Positions 61,210 through 64,000 of a stretch of 64,000 nucleotides of DNA are shown in pieces. The position numbers and the translations under genes were made by a program. This DNA is from DATKZH01 sp964475955. Lineage in GTDB: Bacteria; Planctomycetota; Planctomycetia; Pirellulales; Thermoguttaceae. Under the pieces are notes generated by a model. It saw nothing but the letters and a program-made list of their open reading frames with translations. It did no database searches and was not told the DNA's origin. Position 1 is the first letter of the stretch. Every line of letters begins with the position of its first letter. The stretch covers positions 1 to 64,000 of the forward strand of contig CAYYZY010000006.1 of NCBI GenBank assembly GCA_964475955.1, in the 5' to 3' direction.

Positions 61210-64000
61210 ATGTCGGTTGTGTCGTATCGGTCGGCGTTGACTATCGCCCTCTTGCTGGCGGCGAGTACCCTGGGGCCCGCCGTGTGGGCTGCACGGGACG
61301 CTGAGGCGGCGCCCGGGGTCCCGGGCACGCCGGTCATGTTGGTCTTCCCGCCTGGGGCACCCGCAGTGGCCGGGGCCGATCAGGCCGAGCCGGGGGCGCC
61401 GTCGGAGACGATGGCGTTGGGCCTCCCAACCCAGAGACTGTTTCCCCCAAATGCCGACGCGCCCCCCGGCACGGAACCTCCCGACCGCAACGAGCAGCCC
61501 GGTCCCATTGTCAACCCCGAGCCCCAAGCGGGGGACGACGCGCCGCCACCCCTCCGGGCTCATTCGCCCCAAGGCACCGATCTGAGCTACCCGGCGAGCG
61601 TCGCCGAGTGGTTTCCCGATCTCCTGCCTGCCGAGCCGGCCCCTTCGACGCCGATCGACGCGCGGGACGAGCCGCCCGCCAAGCCGGAGCCGGAACCCCG
61701 GGTCGATGCGGGAGCCGCTCAGTTTGACGCCGCGCCCGGGGACGCCGATCCGGCGCTCGAGCACCCCAAGGAGATCGAGCCCGAGATCGACCTGCAACGG
61801 GAGACCGCCGGCGCGCGGCCGGAGAGGAGACCGGGCGAACGGGCCGATTCGGATGCCGAGGCCACGGCGCCCCCGGCGATCGAGGAGGCATCGCGGGCCC
61901 TCCAGCGGCAGCTTGCCCTGACCGAAGAGGAAACGCGCCCGGAGCCGGCGAGCGACGGGCTTCTGCACCTGACCATCGAAGAGGCCGTCCGGGAACTCGA
62001 AGACGCGCTCCGCGAGCAGCACGACGAGCCGTCCGATTCGGGGGCCGTCGGCGAGGCACCCCGGCTGCTGCCGACCGATCCCGCGGGCCCCGCACCGCGG
62101 TCGCGTCACCTGGAGTTGATTGCGCGGGAGGCCGACGCGCACACGCGGCGCGGGTTCGAGTTGGCCGGGCTTCGCGCGTACTTCTCGGCCCGGGCGGAGT
62201 TCGTCAAGGCGCTGCGTCGGGTGTCGCAAGGGCTCGACACCGAGCGGCAGACCCGCACGCACAGCCGGGCACTCGCCGCCGGTTGGACGGCGCTGAAGGA
62301 GGCCGACGATTTCCTCCCGCAGGGCTCCCGTCTCGAAGCCGAGCTCGACCTGCCGGGCATCATCCGCGCGCATCGGACGCCGGTCCTGAAGCACGCCCGG
62401 GATGAGTCGCTCGCGCCGCTGACCGGGTTGCAGTGCTATCTCACTTACGCGCAGGAGCAACTGGCCACGGCGGTGGGCGAGGAAGTGGCTGGCTCGATGG
62501 CCCTGCACGGCCTGGGGAACCTCTACCGCCGACTGGCGGCAAAAGGACGCTCGACGAACTCCGCGGCCACCTCGAAGGCCATGGTGTTCTACCAGGCGGC
62601 CTTGCTGGCGGCGCCGGGCAATTACATGGCCTCCAACGAGCTGGGCGTGCTGCTGGCCCGCGCCGGACGCTACCACGAGGCCCGCTCGGCCCTGGAGCAC
62701 AGCGTGTCGATCGTGGGGCTGGCCGAGGGGCTTTACAACCTGAGCGTGGTCTACCACGAGCTGGGCCACGCGGAGCGGGCGCGGCAGGCATACGAGCAGT
62801 GCCAGGCGGCGCATCGCGCCCAAGCCCAACAGCAAGCGGGGCGGTCTTCGCCTGTAGGATCGAACGTGGAGTGGGTCGGGCCCGAGGTCTTCGCCCGACG
62901 ACTGCGCGCACCCGGCGCCGTGGGGCCAACCGCTTCGCGGCCGGGCAACTCGACGTCGTGGAACGCGCCCGCCACGCTGCCCATGCCGGCGGCGCGGCGA
63001 GGGTCGCCGTCGATCGTCCTCTGCCAGGCGTTGGGCCCGGCGGCGCCGTGCCCGGTCTGTGCGGTCGACTGCGCGTGCTGCGACTGGTCGCGGCGGGGTG
63101 GTTGGGAGCGCGCGCGGGCGATCGCGTGGCAAGCTTACGCGCAGGGGGAGTACGTGGGCCACGCCCGGACCGCCCACGTGCCCGAATATCGGCTCCGCGT
63201 CGACGACGTCCTCGACCTGGTCTACCGCCTCACGCGGGAAGAGACGGCCGAGCCTTACCGGCTCAACGTGGGGGACGAGGTGCGCGTGGAATCGTTTACC
63301 GACGAAGAGCTCACGCGCGACCTGATCATCCAGCCCGACGGCACGATCACGCTTCGGCTCTTGGGCCAGGTTCGCGCGACCGGGCACACGGTGGCGCAGC
63401 TCCGCGAGGAGCTCGAGGAGATGTACAAGCAGTACTACCCCGTGCCGGCGATCACCGTCACGCCGCTGAAAGTGAACACCAAGCTGGAGGACCTTCGGGC
63501 GGTGGTCGACAGCCGCTACGGCCGCGGCGGACAGAGCCGCGAGGCGAGGGTGACGCCCGAGGGAACCATCGCGCTGCCGGTGATCGGATCGGTCCAGGCG
63601 CAGGGGCTTACGCTCCCCGAGTTGCAGCAGGAGCTCAACGAGTGCTACCGCGAGCACATCGAGGGGATCGAGGTCATCCCCGTGCTGGTCCAACGGGCGC
63701 CGCGCTACGTGTACGTGCTGGGCGAGGTGCGCACGCCGGGCCGTTTCGAACTGACCGGGCCCACGACCGTGCTCCAGGCGTTGAGCATGGCGGGCAGTTG
63801 GAACGTGGGGGCGCACCTGAAGCAGATCGTCATCTTCCGGCGGGGCGACGACTGGCGCCTGATGGCCACGATGGTCGATCTCCAGGCCACCCTGCACGGC
63901 AAGAAGGCGTGCCCGGCCGGCGAGCTGTGGCTCTCCGACTCCGACGTGATCATCGTCCCCAAGAGCCCCATCCTCCGCACGGCCGACTTCATCGACCTCG
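61210..64000 (+). CDS. TPR plus polysaccharide export (Wza-like, Poly_export/SLBB) fusion, partial at 3' end
   Basis: Open from ATG 61210 to the window end (930 codons), in frame and without stop, so the gene continues beyond. Signal peptide MSVVSYRSALTIALLLAAS is followed by a Pro/Glu/Ala-rich low-complexity region (to about residue 290). TPR-like helices (about 300-545) contain ALLAAPGNYMASNELGVLLA, RYHEARSALEHS and LYNLSVVYHELG. A Cys-rich patch follows (Cys605, 614, 617, 621, 623, 624). The Poly_export domain opens at YRLNVGDEVRV (about 683), with IQPDGTITLRLLGQV. SLBB-type repeats follow (YVYVLGEVRTPGRFELTGPT). Likely an envelope protein for exopolysaccharide export with added protein-interaction modules. 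Confidence 0.88.
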   Translation, partial: MSVVSYRSALTIALLLAASTLGPAVWAARDAEAAPGVPGTPVMLVFPPGAPAVAGADQAEPGAPSETMALGLPTQRLFPPNADAPPGTEPPDRNEQPGPIVNPEPQAGDDAPPPLRAHSPQGTDLSYPASVAEWFPDLLPAEPAPSTPIDARDEPPAKPEPEPRVDAGAAQFDAAPGDADPALEHPKEIEPEIDLQRETAGARPERRPGERADSDAEATAPPAIEEASRALQRQLALTEEETRPEPASDGLLHLTIEEAVRELEDALREQHDEPSDSGAVGEAPRLLPTDPAGPAPRSRHLELIAREADAHTRRGFELAGLRAYFSARAEFVKALRRVSQGLDTERQTRTHSRALAAGWTALKEADDFLPQGSRLEAELDLPGIIRAHRTPVLKHARDESLAPLTGLQCYLTYAQEQLATAVGEEVAGSMALHGLGNLYRRLAAKGRSTNSAATSKAMVFYQAALLAAPGNYMASNELGVLLARAGRYHEARSALEHSVSIVGLAEGLYNLSVVYHELGHAERARQAYEQCQAAHRAQAQQQAGRSSPVGSNVEWVGPEVFARRLRAPGAVGPTASRPGNSTSWNAPATLPMPAARRGSPSIVLCQALGPAAPCPVCAVDCACCDWSRRGGWERARAIAWQAYAQGEYVGHARTAHVPEYRLRVDDVLDLVYRLTREETAEPYRLNVGDEVRVESFTDEELTRDLIIQPDGTITLRLLGQVRATGHTVAQLREELEEMYKQYYPVPAITVTPLKVNTKLEDLRAVVDSRYGRGGQSREARVTPEGTIALPVIGSVQAQGLTLPELQQELNECYREHIEGIEVIPVLVQRAPRYVYVLGEVRTPGRFELTGPTTVLQALSMAGSWNVGAHLKQIVIFRRGDDWRLMATMVDLQATLHGKKACPAGELWLSDSDVIIVPKSPILRTADFIDL

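Noticed and set aside
61096..63897. Long minus-strand open frame of 933 codons
   Set aside because: It is the antisense shadow of the plus-strand TPR/polysaccharide-export gene, which has a signal peptide and recognisable domains; the minus frame is His/Arg/Gly-rich without motifs.

Overview
The window is GC-rich DNA from what is most likely a member of the Planctomycetota. This is inferred from gene content: a Tat-exported Gfo/Idh/MocA oxidoreductase, a secreted sulfatase, sialate-O-acetylesterase-like and xylan-esterase-like enzymes, very large secreted glycoside-hydrolase-like proteins, a microcompartment shell protein, and an flhA-flhF-flhG-fliA cluster. No rRNA or tRNA gene was recognised.

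Layout. 0-7.5 kb: an SRAP (HMCES/YedK) protein, an oxidoreductase plus HEAT-repeat pair, a 5'-truncated secreted enzyme remnant, and an RND/MMPL exporter. 8-14.6 kb: a thioredoxin-like lipoprotein diverging from the flagellar regulatory cluster flhA, flhF, flhG-like, a small membrane protein and a FliA-type sigma factor. 14.9-26 kb: a DUF4258 gene overlapping a small partner, a DUF2007 zinc-ribbon protein, a secreted esterase, a tail-to-tail junction of two truncated genes (flavodoxin-like and AEC transporter), a Tat-exported deacetylase-like protein, a PfkB kinase, a site-2 protease with CBS domains, and a sialate O-acetylesterase. 26-32 kb: a broken sulfotransferase, an FMN glutamate-synthase-like protein, and a three-gene NADH-oxidising iron-sulfur flavoprotein operon with no hydrogenase subunit beside it. 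32.7-37 kb: a sulfatase and a large glycoside-hydrolase-like protein. 37-41.3 kb: a visibly less GC-rich island with a 1059-residue adenine methyltransferase overlapping a small protein that carries a PD-(D/E)xK signature. The island is bracketed by imperfect 44-bp direct repeats and is the best candidate here for an undescribed (defence) module.

41.5-49.3 kb: a tandem-BMC shell protein, a DHDPS-family lyase, a GT39-like membrane protein with palindromic elements inserted in frame, a paralogue of the large glycoside-hydrolase-like protein, and a short acyltransferase. 49.7-58.6 kb: a MacA/MacB-like pair without an ATPase gene, a LarA-like protein, an rRNA-methyltransferase-like protein, a HicBA toxin-antitoxin pair, a YgiQ radical SAM protein and a GT9 glycosyltransferase. 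59-64 kb: two membrane proteins, an ASCH protein, and a long TPR plus polysaccharide-export fusion that runs off the window end (61210 onward).

Much of the spacer DNA consists of short palindromic repeats from several families. One 94-bp element occurs twice, 41 kb apart and in opposite orientation, at 88/94 identity. Several spacers hold near-consensus -35/-10 boxes with 16-18 bp spacing. Functions are assigned from motifs and domain order read by eye; no database search was run.
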